DNA from: an uncultured Lachnospiraceae bacterium
Lineage (GTDB): Bacteria > Bacillota > Clostridia > Lachnospirales > Lachnospiraceae
DNA length: 12,950 bases
NCBI GenBank assembly: GCA_910588405.1
Contig: CAJUPT010000080.1
Coordinates: forward strand, 1-12,950
Reading direction: 5' to 3'
Shown: in pieces, positions 1 to 6,343 of the stretch
How positions within the stretch are numbered: position 1 is the stretch's first letter
Layout of the letters: the number at the start of each line of letters is the position of its first letter
The notes under the pieces: generated by a model
Told to the model about the DNA's origin: nothing
Database searches by the model: none
Seen by the model: the letters and a program-made list of their open reading frames with translations, nothing else
Translations under genes and position numbers: made by a program

Positions 1-71
1 AGGCTCTATAAGGCCTGTAAGCATCTTTTTCATTATGAAACTGTTAAACACCCGATTTTATGATATTTTTG

Positions 72-80
72 TGCTATAAT
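72..80 (+). promoter_or_regulatory. Extended -10 promoter of the PucR-type regulator
   Basis: TG at 72-73, one base, then a perfect TATAAT at 75-80 gives an extended -10 element. No good -35 is present 16-18 bp upstream, which extended -10 promoters tolerate. Transcription would start near 87, leaving a leader of about 65 nt. A second TATAAT at 124-129 lacks a well-spaced -35. Between them lies the perfect 8-bp palindrome TGATATCA (101-108), a possible autoregulatory operator. Confidence 0.45.
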
Positions 81-154
81 GGGGTTATTAGAGACTATTG
101 TGATATCAATATGATATTTTATGTATAATATCTGATTAACAGGGGGAATTGACC

Positions 155-1636
155 TTGAAATTAAGTATGTGGATGATTGCCAACCAGCTGATCTCACTGG
201 AACCAGAGCTGAAAATCGCTGACGACGCGCCCGTTATTCTAAACAGCGCTCGCCTGGCCTATGCTACAAACTGTGTCCATATCTATCAGGAAAACGGATA
301 TGTCGTCTGCAATGGAGAAGGGAACATCATCAAAATCTTCGACATGGAAATCAAACGGGTGCTGGAACTGATCCAGGGAATTTTTGACACCTATGAAGAC
401 TGGGCTAACGCACTGAACCAGCATATCCGCCAGAAGGAATATCAGGCTGCCATCGACGAAGCCTGGAAGATTTTTAAAAATCCCATGATTCTGCTGGATG
501 CCAATAATAAGGTGCTGGGCATGACAAGACAGTACGGAGAGAATGCCATCGACAGCGAATGGGCATACCTGTACCGGTATGGTTTTTCCTCGCTGAACGC
601 CATTAACCATATGAAACACACCCAGACGAATTATAAGTTCCTTAATCACGGCCAGATGAATTTTCAGTGGAAAAACAATAATTTCCTCCAATATCCCGGA
701 ATCAGCTACTGCATGTATTTTAACGACCTCTGCTGCGGACGCATCAACGTGCTGACCAAGGAGAGGCCCTTAAATCCGGGTGACGCTCAGCTTTTACAGT
801 ATGTATGCAGCCAGCTGGAACCAAGCCTGGGTCAGGTAACTTTTGAAGATTTTATCGGCAATTCCGGCAGCGTTTTTATCAACCTGCTCCACAATAAGCC
901 TTTTGAAAAAGATAAGCTGGAGGTGCAGCTGCACTATCAGAACTGGAAACCGGATGACACTTATCATTTAGCACTGGTCCATCCGATTCCGGAAATAGAA
1001 GGGAAAAATGTTCCCCCTCAGATGAATACGCTTTTTCAGCTGATTTCCATGAACATTCCTCATGCTGTGATCTTAAGACAGCCTCCCTACATTATCATAC
1101 TGACCGCCAATCACCAGCTGGAACAGCCGCAAACCCGGGCTTTCCTTGAAAAAATGGTGGAAAATAATCCGGTACACGTAGGTTTCAGCCTGGCGCTTCC
1201 AGGCATCCTTCATCTGAATATCCTTTACAAGCAGGCAGAATATGCAATTTCAAACGTTCCGCTTTTGGACCCGGGAAAATCCCTTTATTCCTTCTGGAAT
1301 TATGCGGTAGATTACATGGTTCTTTCCGATATGCCTTTGGAAGAAAAAATATATGCCTGTCTCCCTCAGCTTGTGGCAATGTGGAAGCTGAAACAGGAAA
1401 AAGGCGATGTCATGTTCCGGACACTGGAATGCTTTCTGGACTGTGAGCGGTCGATCTCTCTCACCTCCCAGCTGATGTTCCTTCACAAAAACACCGCCTC
1501 ATACCGTATCAAAAAGGCTCAGGAATTCCTTGGATGGGATCTGAATGACCCGGAGATTCGCAGATACTGCATGTTATCGATCCGAATCCTGAATCTGTAT
1601 GAAAAATTGGTAGATACGGACCCGGCTCTGATCTAA
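155..1636 (+). CDS. PucR/CdaR-type helix-turn-helix transcriptional regulator
   Basis: Cytoplasmic DNA-binding regulator of about 493 residues. The C-terminal part (about residues 422-483) matches the PucR C-terminal HTH pattern: a helix, then LHKNTASYRIKKAQEFLG, then a D-L-x-D-P-E segment, as in PucR/CdaR/sugar-diacid regulators. The central part (about 240-370) has the size and position of the degenerate GGDEF-like domain of CdaR proteins; the N-terminal 230 residues are a putative sensor region that I do not recognise. No membrane segment is visible. The frame opens at TTG 149, but AGGGGG at 141-146 is too close to it; the TTG at 155 has an 8-nt spacer and is preferred, and ATG 167 is too far. 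The gene ends 4 bp from the convergent PurF-like gene. The target is unknown; family members often control catabolic genes or their own promoter. Family call is confident, ligand is not. Confidence 0.85.
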   Translation: MKLSMWMIANQLISLEPELKIADDAPVILNSARLAYATNCVHIYQENGYVVCNGEGNIIKIFDMEIKRVLELIQGIFDTYEDWANALNQHIRQKEYQAAIDEAWKIFKNPMILLDANNKVLGMTRQYGENAIDSEWAYLYRYGFSSLNAINHMKHTQTNYKFLNHGQMNFQWKNNNFLQYPGISYCMYFNDLCCGRINVLTKERPLNPGDAQLLQYVCSQLEPSLGQVTFEDFIGNSGSVFINLLHNKPFEKDKLEVQLHYQNWKPDDTYHLALVHPIPEIEGKNVPPQMNTLFQLISMNIPHAVILRQPPYIIILTANHQLEQPQTRAFLEKMVENNPVHVGFSLALPGILHLNILYKQAEYAISNVPLLDPGKSLYSFWNYAVDYMVLSDMPLEEKIYACLPQLVAMWKLKQEKGDVMFRTLECFLDCERSISLTSQLMFLHKNTASYRIKKAQEFLGWDLNDPEIRRYCMLSIRILNLYEKLVDTDPALI

Positions 1637-1640
1637 TATA

Positions 1641-3050
1641 CTATTCTTTCCCGTTCCAGCAATAGGTACACAGCTTACATGGCTCGATACCCGTGGCATC
1701 CAGCATGTCATCCAGCCTGTTGTAGCGCAGGGTAGTAAAATTCAGCGCCTTCCTGATTTCCTCCTGCATTCTCTCATATTTGGGAGATTCCGGATCTGCA
1801 TATTCCTGCAGGGTTTCCTCGCTGACATCATCCCCTTCCAGCTGACGGATCACCCGGCGGGCGATCAGGTCCATCTCCGAAGAGGAGCGGGAGAAATTCA
1901 GATACTTACAGCTGTAGAGAATCGGCGGGCAGGCGGGACGGATATGCACTTCTCTTGCGCCGTTCCGGTATAAAAACTCCGTGGTTTCCCGAAGCTGTGT
2001 CCCTCTCACGATGGAATCGTCGATCAGCAAAAGACTTTTGTCCCGAATCAGATCGTGAACCGGGATCAGCTTCATCTTGGCGATCAGATTTCTCTGACTC
2101 TGAATCGTGGGCATAAAGGATCTGGGCCATGTGGGGGTGTACTTAATAAAAGGCCGGGAAAAGGGAATGCCTGATTCATTGGCATAGCCTACCGCATGAG
2201 CGATGCCGGAGTCGGGGACACCGGCCACGATATCCGGTTTCGCGTCGTCTCTCTGCGCCATCTTTACGCCGCAGTTGTAACGCATCTGCTCCACGCTTAA
2301 GCCCTCATAGGAACTGGGCGGATATCCGTAGTAAACCCAGAGGAAGGTACAGATCTTCATATCCTTTCCGGGCTGCATCAGAACCTTGGGCCCTTCAGGC
2401 GTCACCACATCGATCTCTCCGGGACCAAGCTCTTTTTCATCCGTATATCCCAGATTCCGATAGGAAAAGTCCTCGAAGGCCACACAGCAGGCATCTTCCT
2501 TCCGCCCGATTACCACAGGCGTTCTGCCGTATTTATCTCTGGCCGCATAGATGCCTTTAGGCGTCATCAGCAAAAGAGAAAGAGAACCGTCTATGGTCTC
2601 CAGCGCATAGTGAATGCCTTCAATCAGATTTTCTTTCTGATTGATCATGGCCGCCACCAGCTCTGTGGGATTGATATCCCCGCCACTCATTTCCAGAAAA
2701 TGGGCATGTCCGCTGTCAAAAATCTGTTCTACCAGTTCTTTATTGTTATTGATTTTTCCCACCGTGGTAATGGCAAAGGTGCCGTGATGGGACCGGACAA
2801 TCAGCGGCTGGGGCTCATAGTCCGAGATACAGCCAATGCCGAACTGCCCCTTCATCTGCTGCATATCCTTGTCGAATTTTGTGCGGAACGGTGAATTCTC
2901 AATGTTGTGAATCGCGCGGTCGAAGCCCTTCTCTGCATCATAAACCGCCATACCACCCCGGCGTGTTCCCAGATGGGTATGGTAATCCACACCGAAAAAC
3001 AAGTCAAATACACAATCTTTTTTTGAAGCGACGCCAAAAAAACCTCCCAT
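1641..3050 (-). CDS. Amidophosphoribosyltransferase-like protein (PurF paralogue lacking glutaminase residues)
   Basis: A 469-residue PurF homologue: N-terminal class II glutamine amidotransferase fold (about 1-225) and C-terminal phosphoribosyltransferase domain. PurF makes phosphoribosylamine from PRPP and glutamine in purine synthesis. The PRPP loop is intact (LLIDDSIVRGT, 341-351), and cysteines at 234, 381, 458 and 461 sit where Bacillus-type PurF holds its 4Fe-4S cluster. However the mature N-terminus is Met-Gly-Gly-Phe, so the catalytic Cys that normally follows Met is Gly; the oxyanion Asn aligns with Val97, the Asp of the glutamine pocket with Pro128, and the pocket Arg is missing. 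Glutaminase activity is therefore unlikely, though I know similar proteins are annotated simply as amidophosphoribosyltransferase. The start at 3050 is set by GGAGGA just upstream (3055-3060); the frame extends 25 codons further without a ribosome site. Single gene, divergent from the His-rich gene. Homology certain; reaction uncertain. Confidence 0.85.
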   Translation of the reverse strand: MGGFFGVASKKDCVFDLFFGVDYHTHLGTRRGGMAVYDAEKGFDRAIHNIENSPFRTKFDKDMQQMKGQFGIGCISDYEPQPLIVRSHHGTFAITTVGKINNNKELVEQIFDSGHAHFLEMSGGDINPTELVAAMINQKENLIEGIHYALETIDGSLSLLLMTPKGIYAARDKYGRTPVVIGRKEDACCVAFEDFSYRNLGYTDEKELGPGEIDVVTPEGPKVLMQPGKDMKICTFLWVYYGYPPSSYEGLSVEQMRYNCGVKMAQRDDAKPDIVAGVPDSGIAHAVGYANESGIPFSRPFIKYTPTWPRSFMPTIQSQRNLIAKMKLIPVHDLIRDKSLLLIDDSIVRGTQLRETTEFLYRNGAREVHIRPACPPILYSCKYLNFSRSSSEMDLIARRVIRQLEGDDVSEETLQEYADPESPKYERMQEEIRKALNFTTLRYNRLDDMLDATGIEPCKLCTYCWNGKE

Positions 3051-3130
3051 TGTCTCCTCCTTTATTTTGTCCTGCTGCGGTTTTATCCGAACCCCGTACA
3101 TGCTGCGGGGCTTGTATGAGCACAATATCC

Positions 3131-3159
3131 ATTGTAACAGAGCCCCCGGAATTTTGCAA
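3131..3159 (-). promoter_or_regulatory. Promoter of the PurF-like gene
   Basis: On the minus strand TTGCAA (3154-3159), a 17-bp spacer, and TACAAT (3131-3136) preceded by TGT form a near-ideal sigma-A promoter with an extended -10. Transcription would start near 3124, giving a leader of about 74 nt. That leader can form a small GC hairpin (CCCCG 3092-3096 with CGGGG 3106-3110). Confidence 0.65.
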
Positions 3160-3202
3160 TTTTTAATAATAAGTTTTTGCGTCCTTTCGTAGAAAAGTTC
3201 AA

Positions 3203-3232
3203 TTGCGGCTTTAGCCGCGGATATGTTATACT
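3203..3232 (+). promoter_or_regulatory. Promoter of the His-rich protein gene
   Basis: TTGCGG (3203-3208), an 18-bp spacer, and TATACT (3227-3232) preceded by TGT (extended -10). The start would be near 3239, leaving a leader of about 90 nt. The spacer and -35 are covered by a GC-rich inverted repeat (GCGGCT-TT-AGCCGC, 3205-3218), so a bound protein here would compete with RNA polymerase. Confidence 0.6.
3204..3221 (+). repeat. Promoter element copy 1: TGCGGCTTTAG-CCGCGGA
   Basis: First of two copies of TGCGGCTTTAG followed by CCGCGGA. In this copy the two halves are directly joined. It contains the inverted repeat GCGGCT/AGCCGC and the palindrome CCGCGG, and overlaps the -35 and spacer of the His-rich gene promoter. 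The second copy starts 66 bp downstream. Confidence 0.6.
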
Positions 3233-3269
3233 ATCCATAACGCATCAATATGGCATGCTTTTCGAAAAC

Positions 3270-3290
3270 TGCGGCTTTAGACTCCGCGGA
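3270..3290 (+). repeat. Promoter element copy 2: TGCGGCTTTAG-act-CCGCGGA
   Basis: Second copy of the element, with three extra bases (act) between the two halves. It lies in the predicted leader, about 30 bp downstream of the predicted transcription start of the His-rich gene. Candidate second operator or a leader hairpin (GCGG/CCGC). Confidence 0.6.
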
Positions 3291-3328
3291 ACTCTGAAAG
3301 TACATTATGGATATAAGGAGACGGTAAT

Positions 3329-3955
3329 ATGGAACATCATCACGAACACGACGAGAACTGCGGCTGCGGACATCACCATGAGCATGGGCATGAGCACCAC
3401 CATCACGAGCACGGCGATGACTGCGGCTGCGGACATCACCATGAGCATGGGCATGAGCACCACCATCACGAGCACGGCGATGACTGCGGCTGCGGACATC
3501 ACTATGAACACGGACATGAGTACCATCACGAACACGGCGACGACTGCGATTGCGGCTGTAACCACGATCATGAGCATGAACACCATCACCATGACCCCAA
3601 CGCCCCTTATATCATCGACGGACATACCCATGAAGGCGCGTCTGTGGGCACTGGAATGCTGACGATAACCGGCCATTATCAGGAGCTGAAAGAAACTATG
3701 CGGAAGGAGCTGAAGGCGCTGGCGGACCGGACAACGGAGCAGGGCGGCATCATCGGCCATATCAAATCCTCTCTAGTGTCCTCCCACACTACCATGCTCT
3801 CCATCACCGAGGACGAGGTAAATACCATTTCCCAAGACACAGAGGAAATTCAAATTAACATAGCGGCCATCGTCTTTGCCGTACCGTTAGAGGAGGTAAA
3901 GGCACAGGTAGAGGATATCTGCAAAAAACTTGTTCAGATGACCGGCAGTAAATAA
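3329..3955 (+). CDS. His/Cys-rich putative metal-binding protein with internal tandem repeats
   Basis: A 208-residue protein in two parts. Residues 1 to about 101 hold about 40 His and 9 Cys with many Asp/Glu, arranged as repeats: a short partial unit (3-14), two identical 21-residue units (15-35 and 36-56), a diverged 20-residue unit (57-76) and a His-rich tail. Each unit ends in a Cys-Gly-Cys or Cys-Asp-Cys pair. Such regions bind Ni, Zn, Co or Cu in chaperones and storage proteins; binding here is inference. Residues about 108-208 form a separate, non-repetitive, helix-rich domain that I do not recognise. There is no signal peptide or membrane segment, so it is probably cytoplasmic. AAGGAG at 3315-3320 sets the ATG at 3329. 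No transporter or metalloenzyme is adjacent, so the metal cannot be guessed from context. A long reading frame on the opposite strand is a by-product of the repeats. Confidence 0.8.
   Translation: MEHHHEHDENCGCGHHHEHGHEHHHHEHGDDCGCGHHHEHGHEHHHHEHGDDCGCGHHYEHGHEYHHEHGDDCDCGCNHDHEHEHHHHDPNAPYIIDGHTHEGASVGTGMLTITGHYQELKETMRKELKALADRTTEQGGIIGHIKSSLVSSHTTMLSITEDEVNTISQDTEEIQINIAAIVFAVPLEEVKAQVEDICKKLVQMTGSK
3371..3556 (+). repeat. 63-bp in-frame tandem repeat array (two identical copies plus one diverged)
   Basis: Copies at 3371-3433 and 3434-3496 are identical over all 63 bases, encoding 21 residues each. A third copy at 3497-3556 is one codon shorter and has diverged. Perfect identity including synonymous sites points to a recent duplication, and unit length divisible by three means copy-number change would stay in frame. 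Confidence 0.95.
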
Positions 3956-3987
3956 CCCGGCGCAAATGGCCACACCTGAATAGCAAT

Positions 3988-4031
3988 GAAAGAATCCCTG
4001 AATGCATCCAACAGCTTTCGGGGATTCTTTC
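3988..4031 (+). terminator. Intrinsic terminator after the His-rich gene
   Basis: Arms GAAAGAATCCCTGA (3988-4001) and TCGGGGATTCTTTC (4018-4031) pair over 14 bp with one G-U, around a 16-nt loop. The U-tract is short (TTT within the right arm), so it acts as an AAAGAAT/ATTCTTT-type terminator, possibly in both directions. Confidence 0.65.
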
Positions 4032-4075
4032 GTTCAGGGAAACTTTATCCTTTTATGAAAAAATTTATTTTCCCC

Positions 4076-4102
4076 TGTAACGAAATCCTTTTTTTCCGGA
4101 TA
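4076..4102 (+). promoter_or_regulatory. Candidate autoregulated ECF-sigma promoter
   Basis: TGTAAC (4076-4081), 15 bp, CGGATA (4097-4102). The AAC of the -35 and the CG-starting -10 resemble promoters used by ECF sigma factors, and no convincing sigma-A promoter is present in the gap after the terminator. Autoregulation of the sigma/anti-sigma operon is typical of the class; the spacing is at the short end. Confidence 0.4.
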
Positions 4103-4118
4103 TATAAGTAACCAGCAC

Positions 4119-4129
4119 AAAGGAGGTGA
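4119..4129 (+). promoter_or_regulatory. Eleven-base Shine-Dalgarno that fixes the sigma-factor start
   Basis: AAAGGAGGTGA is complementary to the 3' end of 16S rRNA over its whole length. It contains the in-frame GTG at 4126 and so rules that codon out as its start; the next usable in-frame codon is CTG 4135, with an 8-nt spacer after GGAGG. Confidence 0.6.
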
Positions 4130-4134
4130 CCGCC

Positions 4135-4620
4135 CTGAATGACATTGAAAAAGCCTATACCCGGCACGCCCGGGACGTGTACCGGTTTCTCTTAAGCCTT
4201 TCCCACGATGAGGATCTGGCGGAGGATCTGACCCAGGAAACCTTTTTCCGCGCCATGAAGACCATCGGCAATTATGACGGAAGCTGCAAGCTGTCGGTAT
4301 GGCTCTGCCAGATTGCCAGGCATCTCTGGTATCAATGGCTGGAAAAGCACGTCCGGCAAAAATCGGTTGCCCTCACGGATGATATCCCCAGTGAAGAATC
4401 ACCGGAGAAAGCCGTCCTTTTGCGCATGGAAAAGGCCGCTCTTTACCGGGCGATCCACTCCCTGCCGGAGCCGATGCGGGAGGTGGTCCATATGCGGCTG
4501 ACCGGTGAATTTTCCTTCGCCGAAATCGGCGACATCCTGGGCAAAACCGAAAACTGGACCAGAGTTACCTTCTACCGGGCCAAAAAGAAAATGATCGAGG
4601 AAATGGAGGGACCCCAATGA
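4135..4620 (+). CDS. ECF-type RNA polymerase sigma factor (sigma-70 family)
   Basis: About 161 residues, the usual size of an ECF sigma. Region 2 lies at about 5-70, with the typical DLAEDLTQETFFRAM helix and the aromatic-rich core-binding/-10 stretch (KLSVWLCQIARHLWYQWL). Region 4 lies at about 100-155, with LPEPMREVVHMRL and the HTH (FSFAEIGDILGKTENWTRVTFYRAKKKM region). It would direct RNA polymerase to a small regulon. The start is unusual: the frame opens at GTG 4126, but that codon lies inside the ribosome site, so CTG 4135 is preferred; no in-frame ATG occurs before the conserved region. The stop overlaps the start of the next gene (ATGA, 4617-4620), indicating translational coupling with its anti-sigma. 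Subgroup and signal unknown. Confidence 0.88.
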   Translation: MNDIEKAYTRHARDVYRFLLSLSHDEDLAEDLTQETFFRAMKTIGNYDGSCKLSVWLCQIARHLWYQWLEKHVRQKSVALTDDIPSEESPEKAVLLRMEKAALYRAIHSLPEPMREVVHMRLTGEFSFAEIGDILGKTENWTRVTFYRAKKKMIEEMEGPQ

Positions 4621-5408
4621 AATGCTATATCGTAAAAGACCTGCTGCCCAATTATATCGACGGCCTGACCGGCAGGGAAACGGCGGAGGATGTGAAAAAG
4701 CACCTGGAAGACTGTGAAGACTGCCGTACCGTCTACGGACAGATGTCGGCGGCAATCCCGCCGGAGACGCCTCCGGAGCAAAAAAACATTGATTTTCTCA
4801 AAAAACTGCGGACGGCAGCACGGCGGAAATATGCCAGAACAGCTATTTTAGCCTGTATCCTGCTGACCCTTCTTCTGGCAGGCTTCACTGTTTTCGCGAT
4901 AAACTATGACATCCCGATTCCCTATGATCCTGACCATATGTCCACAGAAATCTACCAGGCCGCTCTCATTACCAATCACAATGGGTTCTTTCACTGGACT
5001 GACTTGGATCAGCTGAATTTTGAGGATAAAAAAAAGGTATTGGCCGGAACCAATGAAACCATCGACATGATACGCCTTACCTGCCGCGGCATAGACCGCA
5101 CCTGCCGGATTCCTTCCGAAGGGAGAGTCATTTACCGGAATGGCGAAAAAATTCGGGTCATCTATTATTGCTCCACAAAAACCCTGTGGGATCTCCTGTT
5201 CTTCAAGGACAACGGGCATCCGGGCAATGGCTGGACAAGCGGCGGAGATATTTATGGCGGTTCGGATTATCAGGAAACATGCGAGCCTGAGATGCGGGAG
5301 ATTTATTATCTGCCCATGAGAAATATGGATAGGCTGGGCAGGCTGTCGGATGAAGAATTTGACGCGCTGCGGGAAAAGGCCACACTGGTCTGGAGCGGGG
5401 TAATCTGA
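4617..5408 (+). CDS. Membrane anti-sigma factor-like protein, zf-HC2 domain (copy 1)
   Basis: A 263-residue single-pass membrane protein, the likely partner of the upstream sigma. Residues 1-40 form an anti-sigma zinc-finger (zf-HC2/ZAS) with Cys3, His29, Cys33 and Cys36 (HLEDCEDC). A basic stretch (65-74) precedes a membrane helix at about 75-95, so the N-terminus is cytoplasmic and residues 97-263 are outside. The outer domain is not one I recognise; it has Cys156, Cys163, Cys185 and Cys222, possible disulfide partners, and ends in LVWSGVI. It presumably binds the sigma until a cell-surface signal releases it. The ATG overlaps the sigma stop, with GGAGGG at 4605-4610. The next gene is a same-length paralogue. 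Confidence 0.82.
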   Translation: MKCYIVKDLLPNYIDGLTGRETAEDVKKHLEDCEDCRTVYGQMSAAIPPETPPEQKNIDFLKKLRTAARRKYARTAILACILLTLLLAGFTVFAINYDIPIPYDPDHMSTEIYQAALITNHNGFFHWTDLDQLNFEDKKKVLAGTNETIDMIRLTCRGIDRTCRIPSEGRVIYRNGEKIRVIYYCSTKTLWDLLFFKDNGHPGNGWTSGGDIYGGSDYQETCEPEMREIYYLPMRNMDRLGRLSDEEFDALREKATLVWSGVI

Positions 5409-5535
5409 TAAATGAGGCAGCAACGGACCGTACAAACGACGAAAAACAGTAAGCAGATAAAAAATAACCGCTAACAATTTTCCATGCATCTCACGTAAGG
5501 GAGCTGCGGAACAATCATTTAGGAGGGATTTTGCC

Positions 5536-6327
5536 ATGAAATGCAGTATTGTAAAAGAGCTGCTGTCCAATTATGCCGACGGCCTGACCAGCGAAGAAAC
5601 TGCCGGGGATATCCGAAAGCATCTGGAGGAATGTGAGAACTGCCGCAGGGTTTATAAACATCTGAGAGCTGCCGTTTCCCGGGATATACCGCCGGAGGAA
5701 AAAGATATCGACCCGCTGATAAAGCTAAAGAAAAAGATACGGCACAGAATCATCGCCGCCGCCGTATCCACCTGCGTAATACTGACCGGACTGATTATCT
5801 TCGCAATGATTTATGAACTTCCCCTTCCCTTTGATTCAAACCGTATGTTTGTGGAACCGGTTCAGGCAGTATTTGGCGTCGTAGAGGACGGAAATATTTT
5901 TATGAGAACGCTGGATGATTTAACTTTCGAACAGACCAAAGACTTTTTGGAGGGAAAATATGAACAAACCGAAATCGTCCAGCTTGCCTGCCGGGGAATT
6001 AACAATGTTGGCTCCGTTGCCCGGTGCAGGACAATCAGCCGGAACGGAGAAGATGTGACCGTCGTCTACTTCTGCTACTATAAAACCATTTGGAGCAGCA
6101 TATTCCACGGTGACTTTTCAACATACCGGGAAAGCTTTATACGTATCGATCATAATATCTATGACCAAAATTTTGACCCGGACACAGGATATCATCCGAC
6201 AAAGAGGGAAATATATTATTTGCCATCCAGAGAATTGATTGACGCTGACAAAATTTATGAAATGTCAGATGAGGAGTTCGACTCCCTGAAAGAACAGGCG
6301 GGGCTGATCTGGAGCGGGGTGGTTTGA
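5536..6327 (+). CDS. Membrane anti-sigma factor-like protein, zf-HC2 domain (copy 2, tandem paralogue)
   Basis: A 263-residue paralogue of the preceding gene with the same plan: Cys3, His29, Cys33, Cys36 zinc-finger (HLEECENC), membrane helix at about 72-93, and an outer domain that shares the CRGI segment, an aromatic-Cys (YFC, Cys180), REIYYLP, the SDEEFD segment and the LIWSGVV end. The N-terminal coding DNA is also close to copy 1, while the outer domains have diverged, suggesting a tandem duplication followed by change in what is sensed. It has its own AGGAGG (5521-5526) and is separated from copy 1 by 127 bp, so it may be co-transcribed or have its own promoter. No second sigma gene accompanies it; it may bind the same sigma or another. 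Confidence 0.8.
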   Translation: MKCSIVKELLSNYADGLTSEETAGDIRKHLEECENCRRVYKHLRAAVSRDIPPEEKDIDPLIKLKKKIRHRIIAAAVSTCVILTGLIIFAMIYELPLPFDSNRMFVEPVQAVFGVVEDGNIFMRTLDDLTFEQTKDFLEGKYEQTEIVQLACRGINNVGSVARCRTISRNGEDVTVVYFCYYKTIWSSIFHGDFSTYRESFIRIDHNIYDQNFDPDTGYHPTKREIYYLPSRELIDADKIYEMSDEEFDSLKEQAGLIWSGVV

Positions 6328-6336
6328 AACCACCCC
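6316..6336. terminator. Hairpin between convergent anti-sigma and small minus-strand gene
   Basis: GGGGTGGTTT (6316-6325) and AAACCACCCC (6327-6336) form a perfect inverted repeat covering the stop codon of copy 2. Neither side has a real U-tract, so termination efficiency is uncertain, but placement between converging genes fits a bidirectional terminator. Confidence 0.45.
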
Positions 6337-6343
6337 ATATATT

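Noticed and set aside
3080..3092. PurBox-like CCGAAC in the leader of the PurF-like gene
   Set aside because: Only the core matches, flanks do not, and no second inverted box is present.
3371..3556. CRISPR-like regular repeats
   Set aside because: Units are directly adjacent with no spacers and lie within a coding frame.
3177..3662. Plus-strand 161-codon frame rich in Thr and Met overlapping the His-rich gene
   Set aside because: It is the repeat array read in another frame and has no ribosome site; the His-rich frame has one and a coherent C-terminal domain.
3305..3760. Minus-strand frame of 151 codons that looks hydrophobic and membrane-like
   Set aside because: Reverse complement of His codons gives Met/Val runs; an artefact of the repeats with no start signal.
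4848..5570. Minus-strand 240-codon frame opposite the first anti-sigma gene
   Set aside because: No ribosome site; the plus-strand frame has zinc-finger and membrane features and a paralogue next to it.
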